From Endobacterium cereale (lineage in GTDB: Bacteria > Pseudomonadota > Alphaproteobacteria > Rhizobiales > Rhizobiaceae): a stretch of DNA of 64,000 nt. Shown piece after piece: positions 1 to 9,512 of this stretch (within the stretch, counting starts at the first letter, position 1; every line of letters starts with the position of its first letter). The position numbers and the translations under genes are program-made. The notes under the pieces are model-generated. The model did not search any database and was not told the origin of the DNA. It was given only the letters and a program-made list of their open reading frames with translations. The stretch spans positions 434,001 to 498,000 of the forward strand of contig NZ_WIXI01000051.1 of NCBI RefSeq assembly GCF_009617585.1, given 5' to 3'.

Positions 1-920
1 TGAACGAGGCCCGCCTCGGCGTCGGCCTGCAGGGCCTTTCGATCGCCGAGACCGCCTATCAGAACGCCGTCGCTTACGCCAATGAGCGTATCCAGGGCCG
101 TTCTCTTTCGGGTGCGAAGGCACCGGATAAGAAGGCCGATCCGATCATCGTCCACCCGGATATCCGCCGTTCGCTGATGACGATCAAATCGTTCAACGAG
201 GCTGGACGTGCCTTCCTTCTCTGGACTGCACTCAAATCCGACATCGCCCACCGCTCGCCGGATGAGGCCGAACGCCAGAATGCCGACGATCTGCTTGGTC
301 TCGCCACGCCGATCCTCAAGGGCGTGCTGACCGACAAGGGGTTCGACCACGCCGTGATGGCGCAGCAGGTGTTTGGTGGCCACGGGTATATCGAGGAACA
401 TGGCATGAGCCAGTATGTCCGCGATGCCCGTATCGCCATGATCTATGAAGGCGCAAACGGCATCCAGGCGCTCGATCTGGTGGGTCGCAAGCTGGCGCTC
501 AACGGCAGCCGCGCCGTCATGGCCATGTTCAAGGAAATCGGCGATTTCTGCGAGGAAAACCGCACTGACGAAGCGATGGCGCCCTACACCAAGGCATTGA
601 AAAAAGGTCTCAACGACGCGCAGGCATCGACCATGTGGTTCATGCAAAACGCCATGGCCAAGCCCGATAATGCCGGCGCGGGTTCGACCGATTACATGCA
701 CCTGTTTGGCCTCGTGACGCTCGGCTACATGTGGGCCAAAATCGCCAAGGCCGCGCAGGAAAAGCTTGGCTCAGGGGATGCTCGCGAGGACTATCTGAAG
801 AACAAGCTGGTGACGGCACGCTTCTTCATGGAGAAGGTGATGCCCGAAACGGCATTGCGCAAGGTGCGCATCGAGGCAGGTGCGGATAGCGTGATGGAAC
901 TGGCGGCGGAAGCATTCTGA
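1..920 (+). CDS. acyl-CoA dehydrogenase, C-terminal part (5' end outside window)
   Basis: The reading frame is open from base 3 and ends at the TGA at 918-920, giving 305 residues of a protein that begins upstream. The segment contains the FGGHGYIEEHGM and YEGANGIQALDLVGRKL stretches typical of the FAD-binding C-terminal half of acyl-CoA dehydrogenases, followed by the extra helical domain of the long (about 590 aa) bacterial FadE-like subgroup. The enzyme would make the first alpha,beta-dehydrogenation of beta-oxidation. The thiolase starts 65 bp downstream and a FadJ-type enzyme follows, so this is one catabolic operon. The internal ATG at 177 is not the start, because conserved sequence continues upstream of it. 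Confidence 0.93.
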   Translation, partial: NEARLGVGLQGLSIAETAYQNAVAYANERIQGRSLSGAKAPDKKADPIIVHPDIRRSLMTIKSFNEAGRAFLLWTALKSDIAHRSPDEAERQNADDLLGLATPILKGVLTDKGFDHAVMAQQVFGGHGYIEEHGMSQYVRDARIAMIYEGANGIQALDLVGRKLALNGSRAVMAMFKEIGDFCEENRTDEAMAPYTKALKKGLNDAQASTMWFMQNAMAKPDNAGAGSTDYMHLFGLVTLGYMWAKIAKAAQEKLGSGDAREDYLKNKLVTARFFMEKVMPETALRKVRIEAGADSVMELAAEAF

Positions 921-985
921 GCCATTTGTAAGGACAAGGCGCGCGCAAGTGCCGACCCGAAAGGGAAAACGGGAGAGATGATACC

Positions 986-2194
986 ATGACCGAAGTCTTC
1001 ATTTACGACCACGTGCGCACGCCGCGCGGTCGCGGCAAGAAGGACGGATCGCTGCACGAAGTGCCGTCCGTCCGCCTCGCCGCCAAGACGCTGGAAGCCA
1101 TCCGCGATCGTAACGGCCTGAATACTGAGACTGTCGATGACATCATCATGGGCTGCGTCGATCCGGTAATGGATTCAGGCGCCGTCATCCCCAAGGCTGC
1201 CGCTTTTGAGGCCGGGTATTCGACAAAAGCCCCCGGCATGCAGATTTCCCGTTTCTGCGCCTCCGGCCTCGACGCCATCAATTTTGGCGCCGGCAAGATC
1301 GCGGCAGGTTCGGATGACATCGTCATCGCCGGTGGTGTGGAAAGCATGTCGCGTGTCGGCATGGGCATGTCCGGCGGCGCCTGGTACATGGACCCGTCGG
1401 TCAACTTCCCATCCTATTTCATGCCGCAGGGCGTATCGGCCGATCTGATCGCCACCAAATACGGCTTTTCGCGCGATGACGTCGATGCCTATGCCGTCGA
1501 AAGCCAGAAGCGCGCCGGAAAAGCCTGGGATGCGGGTTATTTCAAGAATTCCGTCATTCCGGTCAAGGACCAGAACGGCATCACCATTCTCGACCGCGAC
1601 GAGCACATGCGCCCGACAACGGACATGCCGGCGCTGGCCTCGCTCAACGCTTCCTTCCAGATGCCCGGTGAAATGGGCGGTTTCGAAGCCGTCGGCATTC
1701 AGGCGCATCCGGAAATCGAAAAGATCAACTATGTCCACCACGCCGGCAATTCGTCCGGTATCGTCGATGGCGCGGCCGCCGTGCTGATCGGCTCGAAGGC
1801 GGGCGGTGAAAGCATGGGCGTAAAGCCCCGTGCCCGTATTCGCGCCTTCGCCAATATCGGCTCCGATCCGGCTTTGATGCTGACCGGCCCGGTCGACGTC
1901 ACCGAAAAGCTGCTGGCTCGCACCGGCATGACGATTGCCGATATCGACCTGTTCGAGCTCAACGAAGCGTTTGCCGCCGTGGTGCTGCGTTACATGCAGG
2001 CTTTCGACATTTCCCACGACATCATGAACGTCAACGGCGGCGCGATTGCCATGGGCCACCCACTCGGCGCCACCGGCGCGATGATTTTGGGCACGGTTCT
2101 GGATGAGTTGGAGCGCCGCGATCTCAACACCGCACTGGTGACGCTGTGCATCGGCGCCGGCATGGGCACGGCAACCGTCATCGAACGCGTCTGA
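986..2194 (+). CDS. fadA: acetyl-CoA C-acyltransferase (thiolase)
   Basis: This 402-residue thiolase has all the hallmark blocks: the nucleophilic Cys91 in SRFCASGLDAINFG, the ELNEAFAA motif, the NVNGGAIAMGHPLGATGA block with the catalytic His, and a C-terminal LCIGAGMGTA block with the second Cys. It cleaves 3-ketoacyl-CoA to acetyl-CoA and a shortened acyl-CoA in the cytoplasm. The ATG at 986 follows a GGGAGAG ribosome site. It sits between the acyl-CoA dehydrogenase and the hydratase/dehydrogenase gene (20 bp gap), as the beta-subunit partner of the latter. A dedicated acetoacetyl-CoA thiolase role cannot be excluded. Confidence 0.93.
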   Translation: MTEVFIYDHVRTPRGRGKKDGSLHEVPSVRLAAKTLEAIRDRNGLNTETVDDIIMGCVDPVMDSGAVIPKAAAFEAGYSTKAPGMQISRFCASGLDAINFGAGKIAAGSDDIVIAGGVESMSRVGMGMSGGAWYMDPSVNFPSYFMPQGVSADLIATKYGFSRDDVDAYAVESQKRAGKAWDAGYFKNSVIPVKDQNGITILDRDEHMRPTTDMPALASLNASFQMPGEMGGFEAVGIQAHPEIEKINYVHHAGNSSGIVDGAAAVLIGSKAGGESMGVKPRARIRAFANIGSDPALMLTGPVDVTEKLLARTGMTIADIDLFELNEAFAAVVLRYMQAFDISHDIMNVNGGAIAMGHPLGATGAMILGTVLDELERRDLNTALVTLCIGAGMGTATVIERV

Positions 2195-2214
2195 GTATCG
2201 GGGAGGAGAAACGC

Positions 2215-4428
2215 ATGACCTACAAGAACTTCACCATCGAAACCGGCGCAGACGGCATCGCTCTCATCACCTGGGACATGCCGGACAAGTCGATGAATGT
2301 CTTCACCGTCGAGGTGATGGACGAACTCGAAGCCCTGTTGAAGCAGACGGTGGAAGACGCCGCCATCAAGGGCGTCGTGTTCACCAGCGCCAAATCCTCC
2401 TTCTCCGGCGGGGCAGATCTCACCATGATCCGCGGCATGTTCTCCATGCTGCAGGAAGCCACGGCCAAGGATCCGGAAACCGCCAAACAGAAGCTGTTTG
2501 AAGTCGCCGGCCGCATGACCTGGCTGTTTCGCGCCATCGAAACCAATGGCAAGCCCTGGGTTTCGGCCATCAACGGCACCTGCATGGGCGGCGCGTTCGA
2601 ACTGTCGCTTGCCTGCCACGGCCGCGTTGTCGCCAATGGCAAGTCGGTCAAGCTGGCACTGCCGGAAGTCAAGGTCGGCATCTTTCCGGGCGCCGGCGGC
2701 ACCCAGCGTGTGTCGCGCCTCACCGATGCCCAGTCCGCCCTGCAGATGATGACGACAGGCCAGTCGCTCACCCCGCAGCGCGCAAAAGCCATGGGCCTCG
2801 TGGATCAGGTGGTCGAACCGGCCGAACTGGTGAATGCCGCCAAGCAGATGATCAAGGACGGACTGAAGCCCGTCGCCCCATGGGATGAAAAAGGTTTCAA
2901 AGCCCCCGGCGGCGGTGTGTGGACGCCCGCAGCCGCGCAGCTCTGGCCGGCCGCCCCCGCCATCCTGCGCCGCGAAACAGCCGGCAATTATCCGGGCGCA
3001 CTCGCCATTTTGAAATGCGTCTATGAAGGCCTGCAGCTTCCCTTCGATACGGCTCTGAAAGTCGAGCAGCGCTATTTCACGCAGGTTCTCGGCACGACCG
3101 AAGCGTTTTCGATGATCCGCTCGCTGTTCATCTCCATGCAGGAACTCGGCAAGGGCGCCCGCCGCCCGGCCGGTGTGCCAAAGAGCGAGTTCAAAAAGGT
3201 TGGCGTTGTCGGCGCCGGCTTCATGGGCGCGTCGATCGCTTATGTCACGGCCGCCGCCGGCATCCCCGTCGTTCTGATCGATCGGGACCAGGAAGCTGCC
3301 GACAAGGGCAAGGCCGTCTCGGAAAAGCTGGTGGCGGAAAGCGTCTCCAAGGGCCGCCTGACCAAGGAAGAGGGCGAAAAGCTGCTCTCGCTCGTCACGC
3401 CGACACCGGATTATGCGACGCTTTCGGATGCCGATCTGGTCATCGAAGCCGTGTTCGAGGATCGCAACGTCAAGAAGGCGGTGATCGAACAGGTCGAAGC
3501 CGTCATTCCGGCCACCACGATCTTCGCCTCCAACACCTCCACCCTGCCGATCTCGGGTCTTGCGGAAAACTCGAAACGGCCGGAGCAGTTCGTCGGCGTG
3601 CATTTCTTCTCGCCGGTCGAAAAGATGATGCTCACCGAAGTCATTCTCGGTGAAAAGACTGGCGACAAGGCGCTCGCCACGGCGCTGGATTTCGTCGCCA
3701 AGATCAAGAAGACGCCGATTGTCGTCAATGACACGCGCGGTTTCTTCGTCAACCGCTGCGTCTTCCGCTATATCAACGAGGCCTATGACATGCTGGCCGA
3801 AGGCGTGCCGGCAGCGATGATCGAGAATGCCGCCAAGATGGCCGGCATGCCGGTCGGTCCGCTTTCGCTTAACGATGAGGTCGCCGTCGATCTGTCCCAG
3901 AAGATCATGAAAGCCTCGATTGCGGATCTGGGCCCCAATTCGGTCAAGCCGGAACACATGGCGCTGGTCGATCAGCTGATCGACGTGCTCGACCGTCGTG
4001 GCCGCAAGAACGGCCGGGGTTTTTACGACTACCCGGCCAAACCGGCGAAAAAGTCGCTCTGGCCCGGCCTCAAGGATCTCTATCCGCAAAAGAAAGCATC
4101 TGAGGTCGACGTCAACGTGCTGAAGCAGCGCTTCCTCGTCACCATTGCGCTGGAAACGGCGCGCACGGTGGAGGAAGGTATCGTCACCGATCCGCGCGAA
4201 GCAGATGTCGGCTCCATCCTCGGCTTCGGTTTCGCACCTTATACGGGCGGCACGCTGAGCTATATCGACGGCATGGGCGTGAAGGCGTTCGTGACGCTGG
4301 CGGAAAAGCTTAGCCGCGAGTACGGCGACCACTTTGCGCCGACATCGCTGTTGAAGGACATGGCGGCGAAGGGCGAGACGTTTTATGGGCGGTTCGATCC
4401 GTACACGAAGGTAGGGGCGGCGGCGTAA
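2215..4428 (+). CDS. fadJ: bifunctional enoyl-CoA hydratase / 3-hydroxyacyl-CoA dehydrogenase
   Basis: The protein has 737 residues. Residues 1 to about 190 form a crotonase domain, with GTCMGGAFELSLACHGRV and LPEVKVGIFPGAGGTQR carrying the two expected Glu residues. From about residue 325 an NAD-binding Rossmann fold begins (KKVGVVGAGFMGASIA), with the catalytic His in GVHFFSPVEKM, followed by two C-terminal 3HCDH helical domains. It hydrates enoyl-CoA and oxidises 3-hydroxyacyl-CoA, the middle two steps of beta-oxidation. The frame is open further upstream, but the ATG at 2215 is preceded by GGGGAGGAG, which decides the start. It is the last gene of the operon; a hairpin follows at 4456. 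Confidence 0.93.
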   Translation: MTYKNFTIETGADGIALITWDMPDKSMNVFTVEVMDELEALLKQTVEDAAIKGVVFTSAKSSFSGGADLTMIRGMFSMLQEATAKDPETAKQKLFEVAGRMTWLFRAIETNGKPWVSAINGTCMGGAFELSLACHGRVVANGKSVKLALPEVKVGIFPGAGGTQRVSRLTDAQSALQMMTTGQSLTPQRAKAMGLVDQVVEPAELVNAAKQMIKDGLKPVAPWDEKGFKAPGGGVWTPAAAQLWPAAPAILRRETAGNYPGALAILKCVYEGLQLPFDTALKVEQRYFTQVLGTTEAFSMIRSLFISMQELGKGARRPAGVPKSEFKKVGVVGAGFMGASIAYVTAAAGIPVVLIDRDQEAADKGKAVSEKLVAESVSKGRLTKEEGEKLLSLVTPTPDYATLSDADLVIEAVFEDRNVKKAVIEQVEAVIPATTIFASNTSTLPISGLAENSKRPEQFVGVHFFSPVEKMMLTEVILGEKTGDKALATALDFVAKIKKTPIVVNDTRGFFVNRCVFRYINEAYDMLAEGVPAAMIENAAKMAGMPVGPLSLNDEVAVDLSQKIMKASIADLGPNSVKPEHMALVDQLIDVLDRRGRKNGRGFYDYPAKPAKKSLWPGLKDLYPQKKASEVDVNVLKQRFLVTIALETARTVEEGIVTDPREADVGSILGFGFAPYTGGTLSYIDGMGVKAFVTLAEKLSREYGDHFAPTSLLKDMAAKGETFYGRFDPYTKVGAAA

Positions 4429-4455
4429 GGCCGCCTTTCTTTACGAAGGCAAAAT

Positions 4456-4484
4456 GCGGAAGCTCCTGCGCCATGAGCTTCCGC
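4456..4484 (+). terminator. hairpin after the fad operon
   Basis: A perfect 10-bp stem GCGGAAGCTC/GAGCTTCCGC with a 9-nt loop lies 28 bp after the fadJ stop. The downstream T-run is weak (TTGTGT), so termination may be partial or Rho-assisted. Confidence 0.55.
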
Positions 4485-4555
4485 TTGTGTCGTATCGGGA
4501 TGTTGAAACTTCACCCGGCCATGGCTTGGCGAGAAGCTGATCAGGGACGCAGACC

Positions 4556-4909
4556 GTGTGGCAAAACAACGTTCCGAAGCCAAGCCGCTCACGCCGTGCC
4601 TATTTGCAGCAAGCCATGTTCATTCTGTCGGGTATGGCTGTGGCTGGCGGTTTCCTAGTCTATGTCACGCGATATGACGGCGACCCGCTCTGGCTGCTGG
4701 CGGCAGCACTTGCATTGCTTGTGCCATGCGGACAAAATCTGATGTTTGCGTATGAGGCATGCAACGCCACCATACTGTCGTTAGACAATCCGATCATCAT
4801 TGTGCTTAGCCTCGTTTTGCTTCTGCTAATGCTTCCGCTTCTGGCGTTTTTCTTCCTTGCGACAATGCTCATGCAAGCCGCAAGGGCGCCATCTTCGCCG
4901 GGACCCTGA
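4556..4909 (+). CDS. small membrane protein of unknown function
   Basis: This 117-residue ORF starts at GTG 4556; an ATG at 4616 is an alternative that keeps all hydrophobic segments. Three hydrophobic stretches are visible: about residues 20-38, 42-62 and 73-100, the last very rich in Leu (LVLLLLMLPLLAFFFL). The N-terminus is basic. Base composition looks less GC-rich than its neighbours. It converges with the cyclic-di-GMP gene, whose stop lies 7 bp away. I do not recognise a family and no function is proposed. It could be spurious, but membrane-like residue use argues for a real gene. Confidence 0.5.
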   Translation: MWQNNVPKPSRSRRAYLQQAMFILSGMAVAGGFLVYVTRYDGDPLWLLAAALALLVPCGQNLMFAYEACNATILSLDNPIIIVLSLVLLLLMLPLLAFFFLATMLMQAARAPSSPGP

Positions 4910-4915
4910 AGGCCT

Positions 4916-7036
4916 TCACGCAGCACTCGACCGCACCAGTGCCGCGATATCCGCTCCGCTCATCGGCCTGCCCAGCAAAAATCCCTGCAACTGGTCGCAA
5001 CCGGTCTGCTTCAGTGCCGCCATCTGTTCCGGCGTTTCCACACCTTCCGCCGTCACTGGAATGTTCAGCGCATGGGCCAGTGAAATGGTCGCGGTCAGCA
5101 CTTCCGAGCCCTCGCGGTTCTTCAGCCCGCTTACCAGCGATCGGTCGATCTTCATCCGGTCAAACCCGAATGTGCGCAACGCGCCGATGCTGGCATAACC
5201 GCAGCCAAAATCGTCAAGCGCGAACTTCACGCCGATATTGCGCAGTGCCTCGATGGCGCGGCGCGCCTGGTCGGGGTTGGACATCAGCACGCCCTCGGTG
5301 ATCTCCAGTGTCAGCCGATGCGGATCGAAGCCGGTTTTGTCGAGAAGCCGGATCACATCGGCGGGAAAATTGGGGTTGCGAAGCTGGATCGGCGAAACGT
5401 TGACCGAAAGCGCCAGCGTTTTCCATTTTTGCGCCTGTTCGATCGCGGTTTTGAGAACTTGCATGCCCAATTGGTCGATCAGGCCCGAGCGTTCGGCAAT
5501 CGGGATGAAGATTTCCGGGCTGACACGGCCGGTGATCGGCACCCATTGCGCCAGCGCCTCCACGCCCACCACCCGCCCGGCCTGGGCGTCGAACAGCGGC
5601 TGGTAAGCGACCTGTATCTCGCCGCGCTCCAGCGCGCGGCGCAACCGGTCTTCCAGTTCGGCCGCCATCAGCCGGTCGTTGTCGAGATTGGCGGTGAAGG
5701 TCACCGCCTGTCCGCGACCGCCTTCCTTGGCGGTATAAAGCGCCATGTCGGCGCGGCGCAGCAGTTCCAGCGCATCGGGCACATCGTTTTGCGCCGTCAC
5801 CGTACCGATGCTGGCGCCGATCTCGATCGTGCGCCCACCGATCATGAAGGGTTCGGCCACGCAATCCACGATCCGCTGGGCAAGGTCCGTGGCTGTGTGA
5901 AGCGGCGTTGCAACGGCAAATTCGTCGCCACCCAGCCGGGCAAACAGGGCATCGGCCGGCAGATGCGATTGTACCCGTGCGGCCACCAGTTTGATCAACT
6001 CGTCACCCACGGCGTGGCCCCAGGCATCGTTGACACCCTTGAAACCGTCGAGGTCGATCAGGTGCAGCATCAGGTCGGCCCTGTCGGCCGCAATCGCCTT
6101 GTCAAGCTTTTCGAGAATGCCGGCGCGGTTCAGTAGGCCGCTCAGCACGTCATGGGTGGCGCGGTGGCGGGCGCGGTCGGTGGAACGCTGCAGCATACGC
6201 ACCGCCATGAAACCGGTGACGAGAACGGCCACCAGGAACGCGGCCAGAACAATGGCTGCGGTCAGAAGGTAACCGTGGACGCGATCGTAAATCATTGTGC
6301 CGGGCTCGCGGCTTTCCCATTGCAGATAGGTTAGCGTATTGCCGTCCGCGTCGTTCAGCGGCACAGACAGCATGTGCGGTTCGGGCGTTTCACTGACGCT
6401 CAGATCGTCGAGGTCAAAAGTCTGCTCGATCTCGTCGAGCGTTTCCGCAGACATGAACCTGACCAGCACCAGCGTATGAAGTGGTGCATCGGCATCAATC
6501 GTCCGGTTATAGGGCCGGATCATGCCGGCCGCCATGATGGCCAGCCCGTCCGCGCTGCGCACGAAACTGACGACCGGCACGCGGCCGGAGGTCTTTGCAT
6601 GGCCGATGATATCGGCCAGCGACGAATCGAAGAAACTGTGGGGGTCGAATTCCTGGCCCTTCTTGTAGCTGCTCAGAATGGTCTGTTGCGGTGTGACCAC
6701 GATGGAGGCATCAAAAAGCGGGTTGTCGATCGTGCTCTTGCCCCAGGTCGTATCGGAGAATTCCTTGGCCTCGGGAGAGGTTATGTGCTCGTAGCCATCA
6801 TCCCACACCGTGTTGTCGCGTGCGGTGGCACTCAGGTGTTCCTGCAGTGCTGCTATTGCGGCTTTCGCAGCATGTCTGGCCCGTGCGTCATCGATGCTGG
6901 TTGCCGTACTCGTCATGTCGCGCACCGAAACGGCGATCAGCACCGCCAGTATGGCTGCAACAGCCAAAAAGAACGCGGTCACCGCAATGACGACGCGAAT
7001 GCGAAGCGGCAGTCCTGTAAAAAGCAATCTCGACAT
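4916..7036 (-). CDS. CHASE4-GGDEF-EAL cyclic-di-GMP enzyme
   Basis: The protein has 706 residues. An N-terminal membrane helix (about 10-35) is followed by a periplasmic CHASE4-like sensor containing TARDNTVWDDGYEHI, then a second helix (about 258-285). The GGDEF domain follows, with intact RLGGDEF near residue 367, and an EAL domain with GVEALAQW near 490, ALDDFGCGYAS and AEGVETPEQ. Both active sites look complete, so it could synthesise and degrade c-di-GMP. The allosteric I-site is absent: the position of RxxD reads LPAD. It is a stand-alone gene. A role in motility/adhesion switching is inferred only from the family. Confidence 0.92.
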   Translation of the reverse strand: MSRLLFTGLPLRIRVVIAVTAFFLAVAAILAVLIAVSVRDMTSTATSIDDARARHAAKAAIAALQEHLSATARDNTVWDDGYEHITSPEAKEFSDTTWGKSTIDNPLFDASIVVTPQQTILSSYKKGQEFDPHSFFDSSLADIIGHAKTSGRVPVVSFVRSADGLAIMAAGMIRPYNRTIDADAPLHTLVLVRFMSAETLDEIEQTFDLDDLSVSETPEPHMLSVPLNDADGNTLTYLQWESREPGTMIYDRVHGYLLTAAIVLAAFLVAVLVTGFMAVRMLQRSTDRARHRATHDVLSGLLNRAGILEKLDKAIAADRADLMLHLIDLDGFKGVNDAWGHAVGDELIKLVAARVQSHLPADALFARLGGDEFAVATPLHTATDLAQRIVDCVAEPFMIGGRTIEIGASIGTVTAQNDVPDALELLRRADMALYTAKEGGRGQAVTFTANLDNDRLMAAELEDRLRRALERGEIQVAYQPLFDAQAGRVVGVEALAQWVPITGRVSPEIFIPIAERSGLIDQLGMQVLKTAIEQAQKWKTLALSVNVSPIQLRNPNFPADVIRLLDKTGFDPHRLTLEITEGVLMSNPDQARRAIEALRNIGVKFALDDFGCGYASIGALRTFGFDRMKIDRSLVSGLKNREGSEVLTATISLAHALNIPVTAEGVETPEQMAALKQTGCDQLQGFLLGRPMSGADIAALVRSSAA

Positions 7037-7180
7037 AACACACCAATGCGAGGGAACCGCGGCTCGTCAGTTGAGCCCATCACATCTGTATATTATGATT
7101 ATCTAAATAAGAAATTTATGCCGTTGCGACGATTGTATCGTCGGCCGCCGACAGCCCGCGGAATACTGGCTGTCTGTGGC

Positions 7181-7209
7181 AAAAGAAAAGGGCCGGTTTC
7201 CCGGCCCTT
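7181..7209 (-). terminator. Rho-independent terminator of the DEAD-box helicase gene
   Basis: Read on the minus strand, a perfect 9-bp stem AAGGGCCGG/CCGGCCCTT with a 4-nt loop is followed by TTTCTTTT. It lies 22 bp after the helicase stop codon. Confidence 0.85.
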
Positions 7210-7230
7210 CGTCGATCATTGATCAGCGTA

Positions 7231-9324
7231 TCAGTCGCGCTTGTCGGACTTCGTGAACTTGCCGCCCTTCGGCGCGCCCTTGCCAAACCCGCCCTTGCCG
7301 CCTTCCGGCTTGGCAAAACCCGGCTTGCCACCATCCTTGTTCTTCTTGAAAGGCTTGGCATCGCCGGCCGGTGCGTCATTGGCCTTTTTCTTCCAGGGCT
7401 TGTCGTCGCCAACTCTGTCGGACTTCACCTTGTCGCCCTTATACCCTTCAGACTTTTGTCCGTCGGACTTGAAGCCGTCATTGGCCTTGCCCTTCGGCTT
7501 CCAGTCCTTGCGCGGTGCATCGCCGTCCTTGAACGGCTTGTCACCATAAGGCTTGTCGCGGAAAGGCTTGTCGCCACGCAGGCCGTCCTTCTTGAAAGGC
7601 TTGTCCTTCCAGGGCTTGTCCATGCGCGGGCCATCGCGCTGGGTAAAGCCTTCGTCGTCGGTGCCGCGTGAAAACTTGGAGAAGTCGGGGGCGCCGTCCA
7701 GCTTGGTCACGCGGATGCCGCGCTCCATCATGCGGTCCTTGCCGAGCTTGGCCATGAAGCGTTCGGCATGGGCTTCGGAGATTTCGACAAACGTCTCGTC
7801 GGCCTGCATCTTGATGGCGCCGATCTCGTTCTTGCTGAGATCGCCGCTCTTGCAGATGGTCGGGATTAGCCAGCGCGGTTCGGCGCGCTGCTTGCGGCCA
7901 ACCGAAAGCGAGAACCACACGGCCGGGCCGAAATCACCACGCGGCGTCAGCGGACGCGAAGCGGCGTCGCCGGTCTGTCCGTCACGCGGCTTGCGCGCGC
8001 CATCCAGCGAAACCACGCTGATTTCTTCCGGGGCGGAATTTTTGCCGCGATACATCGAGACAAAAGCAGTTGCCAGCTTCTGCGCGTCAAAACGCTCGGT
8101 CAGCTTGGCGATCAGTGCCAGTTCGTCCTCATCCGTCGTCACCTCGGTGAAGATCGGGTTGGCGAACAGACGTTCTTCATCACGCTCGATAACGGCATCG
8201 GCAGACGGCGGGTTTGCCCAGGTCGGCTCGATCTTGGCGCCGAGCAGAAGACGTTCGGCCTTGCGGCGCTGGCTGACCGGAACGATCAGCGCGCTGATGC
8301 CCTTGGAACCGGCGCGGCCGGTACGACCCGAACGGTGCAGGAGCGTTTCCGAATTGGTCGGCAGGTCGGCATGGATAACCAGTTCGAGGCCGGGCAAGTC
8401 GATACCGCGGGCGGCAACGTCGGTCGCCACGCAAACGCGGGCGCGGCCGTCACGCATGGCCTGCAGCGCATGGGTGCGCTCGTTCTGCGTCAGTTCGCCG
8501 GAAAGCGCGACGACGGAAAAATTGCGGTTGGACAGGCGGGCGGTCAGATGATTGACGGCAGCGCGGGTCGAGCAGAACACGATCGCGTTCGGCGCTTCGT
8601 AATAACGCAGCACGTTGACGATGGCGTTTTCACGGTCCTGGCCGGTGACCAGCAGGGCGCGCTGTTCGATGTCCACATGCTGCTTCTGCTCGGCAGAGGT
8701 GGCAATGCGCACGGCATTGCGCTGATAGCTCTTGGCAAGCTTGGCAATGGCGGCCGGCACGGTGGCCGAGAACATCAGGGTGCGGCGGTTGTCCGGGGCC
8801 TGCTCGAGAATGTATTCGAGGTCCTCGCGGAAGCCGAGGTCGAGCATCTCGTCGGCCTCATCCAGCACGGCGACGCGCAGCTCGGACATGTCGAGCGCGT
8901 TGCGGCGGATATGGTCGCAGATACGGCCCGGCGTGCCGACAACGATATGGGCGCCGCGTTCCAGCGCACGGCGCTCGGAGCGGATATCCATGCCGCCGAC
9001 GCAAGAGGTGATGACGGCATCGGCCTCGGCATAAAGCCAGTCCAGCTCGCGCTTCACCTGCATGGCCAGTTCGCGGGTCGGTGCGATCACCAGTGCCAGC
9101 GGCACGCCGGCGCGACCAAAGCGTTCCGCGTCGCCCAAAAGCGTCGGCGCCATGGCGATGCCGAAGGCCACCGTCTTGCCGGATCCGGTCTGCGCCGATA
9201 CCAGCGCGTCGGAATTGATGAGGTTGGGATCGAGCATCGCCAGCTGAACCGGGGTCAGCGTCGCGTAGCCACGTTTTTCCAACGCCTTGGCGATCGGCGG
9301 GATCGCGCCGTCAATTGCGGTCAT
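7231..9324 (-). CDS. DEAD-box RNA helicase with DbpA-like domain and charged repeat tail
   Basis: This 697-residue protein carries the Q motif (TLTPVQLAML), Walker A AQTGSGKT, DEAD in VLDEADEMLDLGF, SAT in MFSATVP, and the helicase C motifs ARGIDLPGLELVIH and HRSGRTGRAG. After about residue 480 there is a DbpA-type RNA-binding domain (WLIPTICKSGDLSKNEIGAI). The last 130 residues are a low-complexity Lys/Asp/Gly tail with repeated DKPF, DKPW and DKPY units. It would unwind structured RNA, probably in ribosome assembly or cold adaptation; that role is inferred from the family. The ATG at 9324 begins directly at the conserved N-terminus. Confidence 0.93.
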   Translation of the reverse strand: MTAIDGAIPPIAKALEKRGYATLTPVQLAMLDPNLINSDALVSAQTGSGKTVAFGIAMAPTLLGDAERFGRAGVPLALVIAPTRELAMQVKRELDWLYAEADAVITSCVGGMDIRSERRALERGAHIVVGTPGRICDHIRRNALDMSELRVAVLDEADEMLDLGFREDLEYILEQAPDNRRTLMFSATVPAAIAKLAKSYQRNAVRIATSAEQKQHVDIEQRALLVTGQDRENAIVNVLRYYEAPNAIVFCSTRAAVNHLTARLSNRNFSVVALSGELTQNERTHALQAMRDGRARVCVATDVAARGIDLPGLELVIHADLPTNSETLLHRSGRTGRAGSKGISALIVPVSQRRKAERLLLGAKIEPTWANPPSADAVIERDEERLFANPIFTEVTTDEDELALIAKLTERFDAQKLATAFVSMYRGKNSAPEEISVVSLDGARKPRDGQTGDAASRPLTPRGDFGPAVWFSLSVGRKQRAEPRWLIPTICKSGDLSKNEIGAIKMQADETFVEISEAHAERFMAKLGKDRMMERGIRVTKLDGAPDFSKFSRGTDDEGFTQRDGPRMDKPWKDKPFKKDGLRGDKPFRDKPYGDKPFKDGDAPRKDWKPKGKANDGFKSDGQKSEGYKGDKVKSDRVGDDKPWKKKANDAPAGDAKPFKKNKDGGKPGFAKPEGGKGGFGKGAPKGGKFTKSDKRD

Positions 9325-9512
9325 GAATTACTGTCTTTCGGATTTAACGCGCCCACGTTTCCGGGGCGCCCTGGCTGCAAGGCTCGCAGCCGAACATGGG
9401 CGCGTCTCTACTGGCTTCAAGGGCAAATGTCAAAGTGCACACGCGCAAGGCTGCCCGTCACGGCAGGCAGGTCTCGCGCATCGTCCACCTGAGGCCCATG
9501 GTCAGGCCAACA

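Noticed and set aside
1990..4332. 780-codon open frame antisense to fadJ
   Set aside because: It is the mirror of a high-GC coding frame. The product is His/Arg/Asp-rich low-complexity sequence without any family motif, while the plus-strand enzyme is unmistakable.
7231..7640. Tandem DNA repeat or CRISPR-like array in the helicase tail
   Set aside because: The periodicity comes from repeated DKPF/DKPW codons in a low-complexity protein tail; unit lengths vary and there are no spacers.
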